Shown here: one piece after another, positions 23,834 through 31,060 of the stretch
Numbering within the stretch: position 1 is the first letter of the stretch
Layout: the number at the start of each line of letters is the position of its first letter
Assembly: GCA_017469935.1 (NCBI GenBank)
Contig: JAFUFL010000062.1
Location: forward strand, 1-41,815
Length of the DNA stretch: 41,815 nucleotides
Reading direction: 5' to 3'
DNA from: Lachnospiraceae bacterium
GTDB taxonomy: Bacteria; Bacillota; Clostridia; Lachnospirales; Lachnospiraceae
Position numbers and translations under genes: made by a program
Notes under the pieces: generated by a model
What the model saw: only the letters and a program-made list of their open reading frames with translations
The model's database searches: none
Told to the model about the DNA's origin: nothing

Positions 23834-25030
23834 ATGGCAAAGAAAGAGAACAAGTATAAGGGATATGGTATCTCAACACAGGCGATTCATACGGGAACTG
23901 ATTACGATGAGGGAACCGGTGCTGTAAGGCGACCGCTTCATATGGCAAACAGTTACAAGCTGCCTGATGATCTATCTCAGGTGAACTACTCCTCGACGGA
24001 TCTTTTGATGTATTCCAGAAATGGAAATCCGAATCAGCACTGGCTTGAGGAGAAGATTGCAGCGTTGCATGACGCCGACGATGCAATTGTGCTGGCAAGC
24101 GGCGTGGCGGCTCTTCATGCGCTGTTCTGGACTCTTCTGAAATCAGGTGACCGTGTGATCTACCCTAAAGTCAGCTATATGGCGGTCTATCGTATGTTCC
24201 ATGAACTGTTTAATCGTAAGTTCGGCGTAGAAACAATCATGGTGGATATGACAGATTTGGAAGCTGTGAGGAAGGCCGTATCACCCGGAACAAGGCTTGT
24301 GCATATTGAAACACCGGATAATCCGACAAATGGAGTGACGGATATTGAAGCAATCGCAAAAATTGCTCATGAGAACGGTGCTGTTCTTTCTGTGGATAAT
24401 ACATTTGCCTCACCATTAAACCAAAAACCATTAGATCTTGGCGCAGATTTCGTTGTGGAAGCTCTCACAAAATTTATCAATGGTCATGGCGACGCACAGG
24501 GTGGTGCAATTATCTCCAATGATCTCACGACTATGGACCGAATCCGTTATGAAGCTCAGGTGAATGTTGGTTCTGTGATCAGTCCTTTCAACGCATGGCA
24601 GATATTCCGGGGATCTGTTACGTTTCCGCTCCGTATGAAGCGGATAAATGAGTCATCGCAGAAAATCGCGGAGTGGCTGGAGCAGAGAGACAATATTACA
24701 TTTGTATCCTACCCCGGACTTCATGGTAACTCCGGATATGAAATTGCAAAAAAGCAAATGAAAAATGGTTACGGTGGTGTTATCTCTTTTGGTGTGAACA
24801 CGGATGATAAAACAGTCGAGAAGTTCTGTGCGGCTCTTAAGATTGTGACCTTTGCAGTGTCGCTGGGGCATGATGAAAGTCTGATTTTTCCGCAGCCAAG
24901 CTATGATGAGCGAATCCATCTTTATCCCGAGAAATTCAGAAAAGGGTTTATCCGTTTCTCCGTTGGTCTGGAGGATGCGGATGATATCATTGCCGATCTG
25001 GATCAGGCACTTAGGAGTATTGATTTATGA
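23834..25030 (+). CDS. Cys/Met metabolism PLP enzyme (cystathionine gamma-synthase/gamma-lyase type)
   Basis: The protein has 398 residues; the start at 23834 has AGGAGA upstream. Family features are YSRNGNPNQHWLEEKIAALHD, LASGVAALHALFW, ETPDNPT, VDNTFASPL and the PLP lysine in ALTKFINGHGDAQGG. Sequence alone does not separate cystathionine gamma-synthase, methionine gamma-lyase and cysteine-forming enzymes. It is distinct from the MetY-like gene upstream, so the operon encodes two trans-sulfuration enzymes. Its 3' end overlaps the nitrilase start (ATGA). Confidence 0.82.
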   Translation: MAKKENKYKGYGISTQAIHTGTDYDEGTGAVRRPLHMANSYKLPDDLSQVNYSSTDLLMYSRNGNPNQHWLEEKIAALHDADDAIVLASGVAALHALFWTLLKSGDRVIYPKVSYMAVYRMFHELFNRKFGVETIMVDMTDLEAVRKAVSPGTRLVHIETPDNPTNGVTDIEAIAKIAHENGAVLSVDNTFASPLNQKPLDLGADFVVEALTKFINGHGDAQGGAIISNDLTTMDRIRYEAQVNVGSVISPFNAWQIFRGSVTFPLRMKRINESSQKIAEWLEQRDNITFVSYPGLHGNSGYEIAKKQMKNGYGGVISFGVNTDDKTVEKFCAALKIVTFAVSLGHDESLIFPQPSYDERIHLYPEKFRKGFIRFSVGLEDADDIIADLDQALRSIDL

Positions 25031-25824
25031 AGATAGCGCTTGCACAGATGAAAATGACTCCGGAGATGGAGATCAATTATCAGAAATCTATCAGTTTAAT
25101 AGAAGAAGCGGCACAAAAGGGCGCTTCATTGATCTTATTTCCGGAGATACAGCTGACACCATTCTTTCCACAGTTTAAAGATGAAAATGTATCGGATTAT
25201 GTGATGACGATTGACGATCCATATGTAGAGGGAATTTGCAGGGCGTGCCGGAAGAACAGAATCTTTGCTTCGCCAAATATTTATATCGAAGAGAATGGTA
25301 AGAAATATGACATGAGCCTGCTTATCAATGATGAAGGCAAGATTGTCGGAAGACAGAAGATGGTGCATATCGCGCAGTGTGAGAATTTTTATGAGCAGAC
25401 CTACTACGAGCCGTCAGAGGATGGTTTTCCGGTATTTGATACAAAGCTCGGCAGAATTGCGATTGTGGTCTGTTTTGACAGGCATTATCCGGAAAGTGTA
25501 AGAACGGAAGCGCTTCATGGAGCTGAGTTAATACTGATTCCGACAGCAAACACATCTGCGGAACCGTCTGAATTGTTCCAGTGGGAAATAAAAATACAGG
25601 CCTTCCAGAACAGTGTGAACATAGCTATGTGCAACCGTGTTGGAAAAGAGGGAGATATGGAGTTCTCCGGGGAATCTATTGTAAGTGACTATCAGGGAAA
25701 GACCGTTGCCATTGCCGGGAGGGATGAGGAACTTTTGATTACTGAGGTCAATCTTTCCGATGCAACAATTACCAGAAAAAAGAAACCCTACACATCACTT
25801 AGAAAGCCGGAACTATATTCTTAA
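25027..25824 (+). CDS. Nitrilase-family carbon-nitrogen hydrolase
   Basis: The protein has 265 residues with the Glu-Lys-Cys site: glutamate in LFPEIQ, lysine in GRQKMVHI, cysteine in VVCFDRHYPES. The sequence resembles N-carbamoylputrescine amidases and omega-amidases. Omega-amidases act on the 2-oxo acids of glutamine or methionine transamination, which would fit a sulfur amino acid operon, but the substrate cannot be fixed here. It is the last intact gene of the sulfur unit. Confidence 0.82.
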   Translation: MKIALAQMKMTPEMEINYQKSISLIEEAAQKGASLILFPEIQLTPFFPQFKDENVSDYVMTIDDPYVEGICRACRKNRIFASPNIYIEENGKKYDMSLLINDEGKIVGRQKMVHIAQCENFYEQTYYEPSEDGFPVFDTKLGRIAIVVCFDRHYPESVRTEALHGAELILIPTANTSAEPSELFQWEIKIQAFQNSVNIAMCNRVGKEGDMEFSGESIVSDYQGKTVAIAGRDEELLITEVNLSDATITRKKKPYTSLRKPELYS

Positions 25825-25849
25825 TGTTCGAGATATTTCAAATAAAAGC

Positions 25850-26098
25850 TCTGCGGACGAACAGCTGTCTGCAATCCATGAAGAGATCGGTCAGTGTGAG
25901 AGGTCCATGGCGGAACTGGAACACAGGCTACCGGAAGAAAAGGCCATGGAGCAGGAACTGGCAGACCGCTTCAAAGGACAGGAAGAACTGACAAACGAGA
26001 TGGCACTGGCATTTATTGATGCAGTGTATATCCTGCCCGGAAGCCAGGTCGAAATCAGGTGGAAGTTCAAAGATCCGCTTGCGGAAAACGAAGATTAA
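25850..26098 (+). pseudogene. C-terminal remnant of a large serine recombinase
   Basis: The frame that ends at 26098 reads a coiled-coil segment (EQLSAIHEEIGQCERSMAELEHR) and then LTNEMALAFIDAVYILPG and QVEIRWKFKDPL. This coiled coil followed by I-x-W-x-F-x-D is typical of the extreme C-terminus of large serine recombinases of clostridial transposons. The catalytic domain and most of the protein are absent, and there is no credible start. A terminator follows at 26108. Confidence 0.6.
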
Positions 26099-26107
26099 AA
26101 ATGGTAC

Positions 26108-26142
26108 AGCGCTTTGGTTTATGCCGGAGCGCTTATCTTTTT
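26108..26142 (+). terminator. Rho-independent terminator after the recombinase remnant
   Basis: AGCGCTTTGG (26108-26117) pairs with CCGGAGCGCT (26124-26133), including two G-U pairs, followed by TATCTTTTT. It probably belonged to the recombinase gene and would now end read-through from the sulfur operon. Confidence 0.75.
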
Positions 26143-26159
26143 GAAAAAAACTGAATTAA

Positions 26160-26603
26160 GAGGATGTCGTAGAGGAACTGAACAAGTCCGACTTCTACCA
26201 TCTGGCGGAGATCGTGAACGAGAGGGAGGACGAAGGCCTTCCTGATCGGCTTAAGATTTACTGCCGGGAGTTCCTTGGTGAGATCGAAAGAACAGGCATT
26301 GAGATCTGCAGGCAGTGGGTGAAAAACAACATTGCACCTGTGAACATGACGATCGGAGACAAGGAAACGACGAAGTACCGTTACGATTATGAAGCGATGC
26401 GCAGCATTCTGCAGGAAAGCGTAAGAAGAGCGGAGCTGAAGCCGGACACACCGGTGGATGATCTGGCACTCTTCATCAACGCGGAGCTTTATGGTTTGAT
26501 GATCGCCTGGTGCATGTCAGATGCATCGGTGATCGGCTCTGCGAAGACAGATCTTTTTTGTGAAACAGTGATTGAACCGGCACTCAAGCCGTACAGACAA
26601 TAA
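26160..26603 (+). pseudogene. TetR/AcrR-type regulator lacking its DNA-binding domain
   Basis: The open frame from 26160 (a stop lies just before it) reads VEELNKSDFYHLAEIV, then helical sequence including RLKIYCREFLGEIERTGIE and ELYGLMIAWCMSDASV, ending at TAA 26603. This matches a TetR ligand-binding domain. The 45-50 residue HTH domain that should precede it is missing, so it is a deletion remnant; the only possible start (GTG 26214) would encode the ligand domain alone. The aldo/keto reductase 22 bases downstream may have been its target. Confidence 0.6.
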
Positions 26604-26625
26604 TTCAAGCGAGGAGGACGTTACC

Positions 26626-27375
26626 ATGGAATTCGTAACACTGAACAATGAACTGAAGTGCCCTGTAGTCGGAATCGGAACCTTTATGCTGTCACCGGCA
26701 GATGCTGAAAATAGTGTCAGGGAAGCGCTGAAGATGGGCTATCGCCTGATCGACACAGCCAACGCATATGTGAATGAGAGAGCCGTAGGCCGCGGAATCA
26801 AGGAGAGCTGTGTGCCGAGAGAAGAAATCTTCCTTTCCACAAAGCTCTGGCCGAGTGAATATGAAAATGAGAATGCGGTAGATGAGACGCTGGAACGCCT
26901 TGGCGTAGAGTATGTGGATCTCCTCTACATCCATCAGCCTGCAGGAAACTGGCTTGCCGGTTACAGACAGCTGGAGAAAGCCTATAAGGAAGGCAAGGCG
27001 AAGAGCATCGGCATTTCCAACTTCGAAGGCAAATACATCGAGGAGCTTCAGGATAAATGGGAGATCGTTCCCCAGTTCATCCAGATGGAGGCTCATCCCT
27101 ATTTTGCACAGGACGAGCTTCGGAAGACGCTGGACAAGTATGGCATCAGGCTGATGAGCTGGTATCCGCTGGGACACGGCGACAAATCCCTTCTGAATGA
27201 GCCTGTGTTTGCGGAGCTCGGAAAGAAATACGGAAAGTCGTCCGCACAGGTCATTCTGCGCTGGCACACCCAGATGGGCTTCGTGGTGATCCCCGGAAGC
27301 AAGAATGTCGATCACACAGGGGATTGGGCGGATTTTAAGAAAACAGTGTATATGATCATGAGGAGAAGCCTGTAG
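26626..27375 (+). CDS. Aldo/keto reductase with shortened, altered C-terminus
   Basis: The start at 26626 follows GAGGAGG; 249 residues. The tetrad is visible: Asp and Tyr in DTANAY, Lys in STKLW, His in YIHQP; SIGISNFE and IPGSKN (NADPH binding) follow. It reduces aldehydes and ketones, substrate unknown. After PGSKNVDH the family normally continues with about 30 more residues (IRDNxDIxDFxLS...); here it reads TGDWADFKKTVYMIMRRSL and stops. A deletion or frameshift near 27315 is likely. The stop lies inside the terminator stem. Confidence 0.8.
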   Translation: MEFVTLNNELKCPVVGIGTFMLSPADAENSVREALKMGYRLIDTANAYVNERAVGRGIKESCVPREEIFLSTKLWPSEYENENAVDETLERLGVEYVDLLYIHQPAGNWLAGYRQLEKAYKEGKAKSIGISNFEGKYIEELQDKWEIVPQFIQMEAHPYFAQDELRKTLDKYGIRLMSWYPLGHGDKSLLNEPVFAELGKKYGKSSAQVILRWHTQMGFVVIPGSKNVDHTGDWADFKKTVYMIMRRSL

Positions 27376-27410
27376 GGGATGTGAGAATAACCCTGCAGGT
27401 TTTCTTTTTT
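27369..27410 (+). terminator. Terminator overlapping the aldo/keto reductase stop codon
   Basis: CCTGTAGGG (27369-27377) pairs with CCCTGCAGG (27391-27399), followed by TTTTCTTTTTT. The stop codon of the reductase (27373-27375) is inside the left arm, which is unusual and supports an altered gene end. Confidence 0.8.
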
Positions 27411-27420
27411 GCGCCGCTCG

Positions 27421-27574
27421 CGGAAATGCATTGCGGATCGGGGAATAAAGGAAAGTGCGCTGTCATCTTTCTCCGAAATGGCAGTGCGAATCCCGGAATC
27501 CAAGCAAGCGCACTGTCACCTTCCTCCGAAATGGCAGTGCGGATCCGGGAATAAAGGAAAGTGCACTGTCGCCG
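27421..27574. repeat. Three imperfect tandem repeats of 52-53 bp
   Basis: Copies begin at about 27421, 27473 and 27526. Each has the order CGAAATG, GCAGTGCG, a GGAATAAAGGAAAG-like middle and GTGC(A/G)CTGTC. Copies 2 and 3 contain an internal inverted repeat (GGCAGTGCG against CGCACTGTC), so each could form a hairpin. The first copy is most diverged. They lie in a 390-base gene-free gap. There are no unique spacers, so this is not a CRISPR. Confidence 0.65.
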
Positions 27575-27766
27575 CCCCTGAAAATACCGGTTAGCAGCTG
27601 ACATATTTTTTTATGGTGAATAAGCAGTTAATTAGGAATATAATGTAGAAGGTGACAGACATTAGAAGGCTATAGGAAATGTATAGAAGGAAATGTGTAT
27701 AGAGCCAATCCTGTAAGACGGATGCCTATCAAACAAAGGAAACTGACAACAGTAAGGAGGTACGGA

Positions 27767-28294
27767 ATGAACGGGTATGTAAAACGCATGGTAACAGTCA
27801 TCGCAGCAGTCTTTACGCTTGCCTTGGTTCTGGCGGCCTGCGGAGGGTCTGTGGATGAAGGACAGGTCATTTCTTTCAAAGGAAAGGATCTGAACGGAAA
27901 TGAAATAAACAGCGAGGAACTGTTTGGAAGTCATGATGTCACGATGGTCAATCTGTGGAGCAGCACCTGTCAGGGATGCGAGGACGAGCTGGGAGAGCTG
28001 TCTGACCTCAACGAGAGAGTGAAAGCTGTCGGCGGCTGCGTGATCGGGGTGATCATGGATACCGATATGGATGACGCAGTTGAAAAGTGCAGCGCGAAGC
28101 TGGAGCAGCACGGGGCTACGTACATCAACATACCCGCGACGGAACAGATGAGAAAGGATCTGGAAACCAGTATCTTTCCGCTCACTTACTTTGTGGATTC
28201 AGACGGCAAGGTGCTTGACAGCGTCACGGGAAATCAGGGCCTTTCGACCTACGAGAATAAATTTAAGGATCTTCTTGGGAAAGATTTTCAGTAA
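27767..28294 (+). CDS. TlpA/ResA-like thioredoxin-fold lipoprotein
   Basis: ATG 27767 follows AAGGAGG and gives 175 residues. The signal peptide ends LAAC (cysteine about residue 25). The thioredoxin-fold part has VNLWSSTCQGCEDEL, where CQGC is the redox pair, and a cis-proline near FPLTYFVDSDG. Membrane-anchored TlpA-like proteins reduce or protect thiols outside the membrane. No cytochrome c maturation or CcdA gene is adjacent. It appears to be a single-gene unit with a terminator after it. Confidence 0.85.
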   Translation: MNGYVKRMVTVIAAVFTLALVLAACGGSVDEGQVISFKGKDLNGNEINSEELFGSHDVTMVNLWSSTCQGCEDELGELSDLNERVKAVGGCVIGVIMDTDMDDAVEKCSAKLEQHGATYINIPATEQMRKDLETSIFPLTYFVDSDGKVLDSVTGNQGLSTYENKFKDLLGKDFQ

Positions 28295-28349
28295 CGGATT
28301 CATCTTTGCAACGGGAAAAAACAGAGGCAGGATTTTCAGAGCATATTGA

Positions 28350-28385
28350 GGGGCGCCGCATTTCAATTGCGACAGCCCTTTTTTT
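28350..28385 (+). terminator. Rho-independent terminator after the thioredoxin-like gene
   Basis: GGGC (28351-28354) pairs with GCCC (28375-28378), with an inner CGCA/TGCG stem, followed by seven T. Confidence 0.7.
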
Positions 28386-28394
28386 CGATAATTA

Positions 28395-28424
28395 TTGTTT
28401 TCACAGGAGCCAAAATAGTATAAA
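28395..28424 (+). promoter_or_regulatory. Probable promoter for the GH32 gene
   Basis: TTGTTT (28395-28400), an 18-base spacer and TATAAA (28419-28424) lie 35 bases before the GH32 ATG. Sigma-A-like match, moderate. Confidence 0.45.
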
Positions 28425-28458
28425 CTCTGTAGAAAACACTTTTGACAGGGAGGTAACT

Positions 28459-30048
28459 ATGTCCAGCCAGTCACTCAGAGACGCACGCAGATATGAAGAA
28501 GAAAATGAGCAGTATATTTTGCCCGAGGAAAGGCCCGCCTTTCATCTGTCCTCCCGCGTGGGATGGATGAACGACCCCAACGGGTTCTCGTGGTACAACG
28601 GACAGTGCCATCTCTTCTACCAGTATCACCCCTATGATTCTCATTGGGGCCCCATGCACTGGGGACACGCCGTGACCACGGATTTCCTGCACTGGAAGTA
28701 TCTGCCGGCAGCCCTTGCGCCGGATTCCTTCTACGACAGGGACGGCTGTTTTTCCGGCGGTGCACTGGCCATGAAGGACGGAAGGCACATGCTCATGTAT
28801 ACCGGCGTGCGCAAGGAGACGGCGCCGAATTACCGGACAAAGGAAGTGCAGACGCAGTGTGTGGCGTTCGGCGACGGAGAAAATTATGAAAAGTATCCCG
28901 GCAATCCCGTGATCTCATGGGAAGATCTTCCCCCGGAAAGCAGCAAATATGACTTCCGGGATCCCAGAATCTGGCAGGAAAAGGACGGCACTTACAAGGC
29001 GGCCACTGTCAGCTACTCCCTCAGAAAGTACAGAGAAGTAGTGCATGACAGGAATAAGAATAATTCAGACGGTCTTTTGGCCTCCACGCAGATCCACGAA
29101 GAGGAAGAGGGCGGCCAGGTCCTGCTGTTCTCCGCCCAGGATCCGCTGCACTGGAAGTTTGAGAGAAAGCTCGCCGTGAACGGCTATCGGATCGGAAGAA
29201 TGTGGGAGTGCCCGGATCTGTTCGAACTGGACGGCAAGCAGGTCCTTCTGGCGAGCGCCATGGATATGCTGCCGGACGGACTGGAGTACCACAACGGGAA
29301 CGGGACTTTCTGTCTGATCGGAAGCATCGATCCCGAGACCGGGCGCTTTGTCTCGGAGGCGGACCAGAGCGTGGATTACGGCATGGATTTCTATGCCGAG
29401 CAGACGGTCCTGACTCCGGACGGAAGAAGGGTCATGATCGCGTGGATGCAGAACTGGGATACCTGCAACCTGCACACGAAGAGCATTCCCTGGTTCGGAC
29501 AGATGACGCTTCCCAGGGAGCTGTCGATCCGAAACGGAAGACTGTACCAGTGGCCGGTCAGAGAGCTTCTGTCCCTTCGAAGAGACGAAGTGCGCCATGA
29601 AAACGTCCGCATCGAGGATGAGGAAGTAGAACTGGACGGCATAAAGGGACGTCTGGTGGACATGGAGCTGGAGCTCAAAGTGGGAGAGAAGGACAAAGAG
29701 GGACATTACGGTTTCCACAAGTTCGCCATCCACTTTGCCAAGGATGACCGCTACCACACCGGAATCAGTTACCGCCCCTCCGAATCGACCCTGAAGGTCG
29801 ACAGGAAGTTCTCCGGCTCGAGGCGCGCGATCATTCACCAGAGAAGAGCCTACACAAAGCCACAGGACGGCGTACTGCGCCTTCGCGTCATTATCGACCG
29901 CTTCAGCGTGGAAGTTTTTGTCAATGACGGAGAGAAGGTCATGACAATGACCTACTATACCGATATCCGTGCCGACCGCATTTCTTTCTTTGCGGACGGA
30001 GCCGCAGAGTTCAGCGTGACAAAATATCGCCTGGAGGAAGAGCAGTAA
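28459..30048 (+). CDS. Glycoside hydrolase family 32 beta-fructosidase (sucrose/fructan hydrolase)
   Basis: The start at 28459 follows GGGAGG and gives 529 residues. The three GH32 carboxylates are in WMNDPNG (nucleophile), RDPRIW (transition-state stabiliser) and WECPDLF (acid/base). HLFYQYHP and YTGV are also typical. The five-bladed propeller covers about residues 25-350, and a beta-sandwich domain (RFSVEVFVNDGE) ends the protein. No signal peptide is present, so it acts inside the cell on sucrose, sucrose-6-phosphate or short fructans. No sugar transporter or LacI regulator is next to it. Confidence 0.92.
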   Translation: MSSQSLRDARRYEEENEQYILPEERPAFHLSSRVGWMNDPNGFSWYNGQCHLFYQYHPYDSHWGPMHWGHAVTTDFLHWKYLPAALAPDSFYDRDGCFSGGALAMKDGRHMLMYTGVRKETAPNYRTKEVQTQCVAFGDGENYEKYPGNPVISWEDLPPESSKYDFRDPRIWQEKDGTYKAATVSYSLRKYREVVHDRNKNNSDGLLASTQIHEEEEGGQVLLFSAQDPLHWKFERKLAVNGYRIGRMWECPDLFELDGKQVLLASAMDMLPDGLEYHNGNGTFCLIGSIDPETGRFVSEADQSVDYGMDFYAEQTVLTPDGRRVMIAWMQNWDTCNLHTKSIPWFGQMTLPRELSIRNGRLYQWPVRELLSLRRDEVRHENVRIEDEEVELDGIKGRLVDMELELKVGEKDKEGHYGFHKFAIHFAKDDRYHTGISYRPSESTLKVDRKFSGSRRAIIHQRRAYTKPQDGVLRLRVIIDRFSVEVFVNDGEKVMTMTYYTDIRADRISFFADGAAEFSVTKYRLEEEQ

Positions 30049-30186
30049 ACACTGCCGAATGAAGGGCGGAATGGATCGCCCGGAGGAAGTGAAAAAGGAA
30101 TTTCACAAACAACATGGATTAGATCCCCTCACTGCGTAAATTAAGATGTGACGACCGGAAAACAACAGTAAAGCGGCCGGCACACC

Positions 30187-30254
30187 GGGCCCGCGAAGCG
30201 GGCCGCGGGCAACACAATCGACTGCGCAAAAGAAAACGGCGCGAGGAAACGCCG
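30187..30254 (+). other. Two hairpins in the leader of the DUF5684 gene
   Basis: GGCCCGC/GCGGGCC with a GAA loop (30188-30204) and CGGCG/CGCCG (30237-30254) lie between the GH32 stop and the next ribosome binding site GAGGAGG, which directly abuts the second hairpin. No T-run follows, so they are not clear terminators; they could shape translation of the following gene. Confidence 0.4.
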
Positions 30255-30268
30255 AGGAGGAAATAATC

Positions 30269-30772
30269 ATGTATGAAACAATAGCAGCAATGGGACTTCT
30301 GGGTCTTGTAATGAGTTTTATGATGGCAGGGGTGGCCTGGTACGTCCTGACACTCGTAGCCAGATGGAAAGTTTTTGACAAAGCAGGCATTGAAGGCTGG
30401 AAATCACTGATCCCGTTCTACAGCGATTTCTGCACCTACAGAATCGCATGGAATACAACGTATTACTGGATCCTGATGGCAGCCACGGTTATCTCCGGAT
30501 TCGTCAGCAGCCGGATGTCCGGTTACACGGAGAACGGTGAAGCGGTTCCGGCGATTCTGAGTATTCTGTCCACGGTTCTGGGACTTGCACTCATGGTCAT
30601 CAACCTGCTCATGAACATTAAATTGTCAGAGAAATTCGGTCACGGCATTCTGTTCGGCCTTGGCCTCACCTTCCTGACACCCGTCTTTACGATGATCCTC
30701 GGATTCGGTTCGAGCGACTATCTGGGAAATCCTGAGGAAGGACTTCCTTCCCGCGTGAGAGTGTATATGTGA
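30269..30772 (+). CDS. DUF5684-type small membrane protein
   Basis: The protein has 167 residues with four hydrophobic helices. After the first helix comes KVFDKAGIEGWKSLIPFYSDF, the conserved loop of the DUF5684 family (K-A-G-x-x-G-W-x-x-L-I-P-F-Y), and later KLSEKFGHGILFGLGL. Function unknown. The start is fixed by GAGGAGGAAATAATC. A similar four-helix domain is fused to the ABC ATPase at 33457, so this protein may be a companion of the downstream system, though a terminator separates them. Confidence 0.75.
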   Translation: MYETIAAMGLLGLVMSFMMAGVAWYVLTLVARWKVFDKAGIEGWKSLIPFYSDFCTYRIAWNTTYYWILMAATVISGFVSSRMSGYTENGEAVPAILSILSTVLGLALMVINLLMNIKLSEKFGHGILFGLGLTFLTPVFTMILGFGSSDYLGNPEEGLPSRVRVYM

Positions 30773-30786
30773 TCTAAATGACAACC

Positions 30787-30826
30787 CGGGGTGCTGCATC
30801 ACCTGATGCAGCACCCCGTATTTTTG
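30787..30826 (+). terminator. Strong Rho-independent terminator
   Basis: CGGGGTGCTGCATCA pairs with TGATGCAGCACCCCG around a CC centre (30787-30818), followed by TATTTTTGTC. It closes the DUF5684 unit. Confidence 0.9.
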
Positions 30827-30921
30827 TCTCGGGACAGGATAAAGAGATGGGTTTCTGCTGCAATATAAATCATTCCGGTTAAATCAAACTAAAAATAAGC
30901 GCACAAAAAAGCATATTGAAG

Positions 30922-30927
30922 TATAAT
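30922..30927 (+). promoter_or_regulatory. -10 box of the structured RNA/TerD operon
   Basis: A consensus TATAAT ends 6 bases before the G at 30934, where the first stem of the RNA begins, so the predicted start matches the fold. No -35 consensus is visible in the A-rich region upstream. Confidence 0.6.
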
Positions 30928-30933
30928 TAAAAA

Positions 30934-31046
30934 GGGCAGGCGGTTTGTGTGTACCCTATGATGACTTCCTTTTAATTCTGTCCCGAAAGGGACATTGGGT
31001 AATCGGATACATACAAGTATGTCATCAGATAGCCTGCCCTTTTTTT
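30934..31046 (+). ncRNA. Structured leader or small RNA with closing stem, pseudoknot potential and terminator
   Basis: P1 pairs GGGCAGGC (30934-30941) with GCCTGCCC (31032-31039), followed by seven T. P2 pairs GTGTGTA (30947-30953) with TACATAC (31008-31014), extended by CCC/GGG (30954-30956 with 30997-30999). P3 is TGTCCC-GAAA-GGGACA (30979-30994). TATGATGAC (30957-30965) can pair with GTCATC-AG-ATA (31021-31031), which with P2 makes a pseudoknot. An alternative hairpin ACATAC/GTATGT (31009-31022) competes with it. The terminator ends only a few bases before the GGAG of the next gene, so it could be a riboswitch-like leader or a separate small RNA. I do not recognise a known family. Confidence 0.65.
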
Positions 31047-31060
31047 ACGGAGATTTAAGA

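Noticed and set aside
25760-25849. Extension of the recombinase frame upstream into the nitrilase gene
   Set aside because: That part overlaps the end of the intact nitrilase gene in another frame and has no family resemblance; the recognisable remnant begins about 25850.
27421-27574. CRISPR-like array
   Set aside because: The repeats are adjacent with no unique spacers, they are imperfect, and no cas gene is near.
28306-28458. Longer start for the GH32 protein
   Set aside because: The extra residues cross a terminator and promoter, and an ideal ribosome binding site precedes ATG 28459.
30934-31046. Retron msr-msd RNA or hammerhead ribozyme
   Set aside because: No reverse transcriptase gene follows, and the hammerhead core CUGANGA/GAAA is not met; the GAAA here is a tetraloop.
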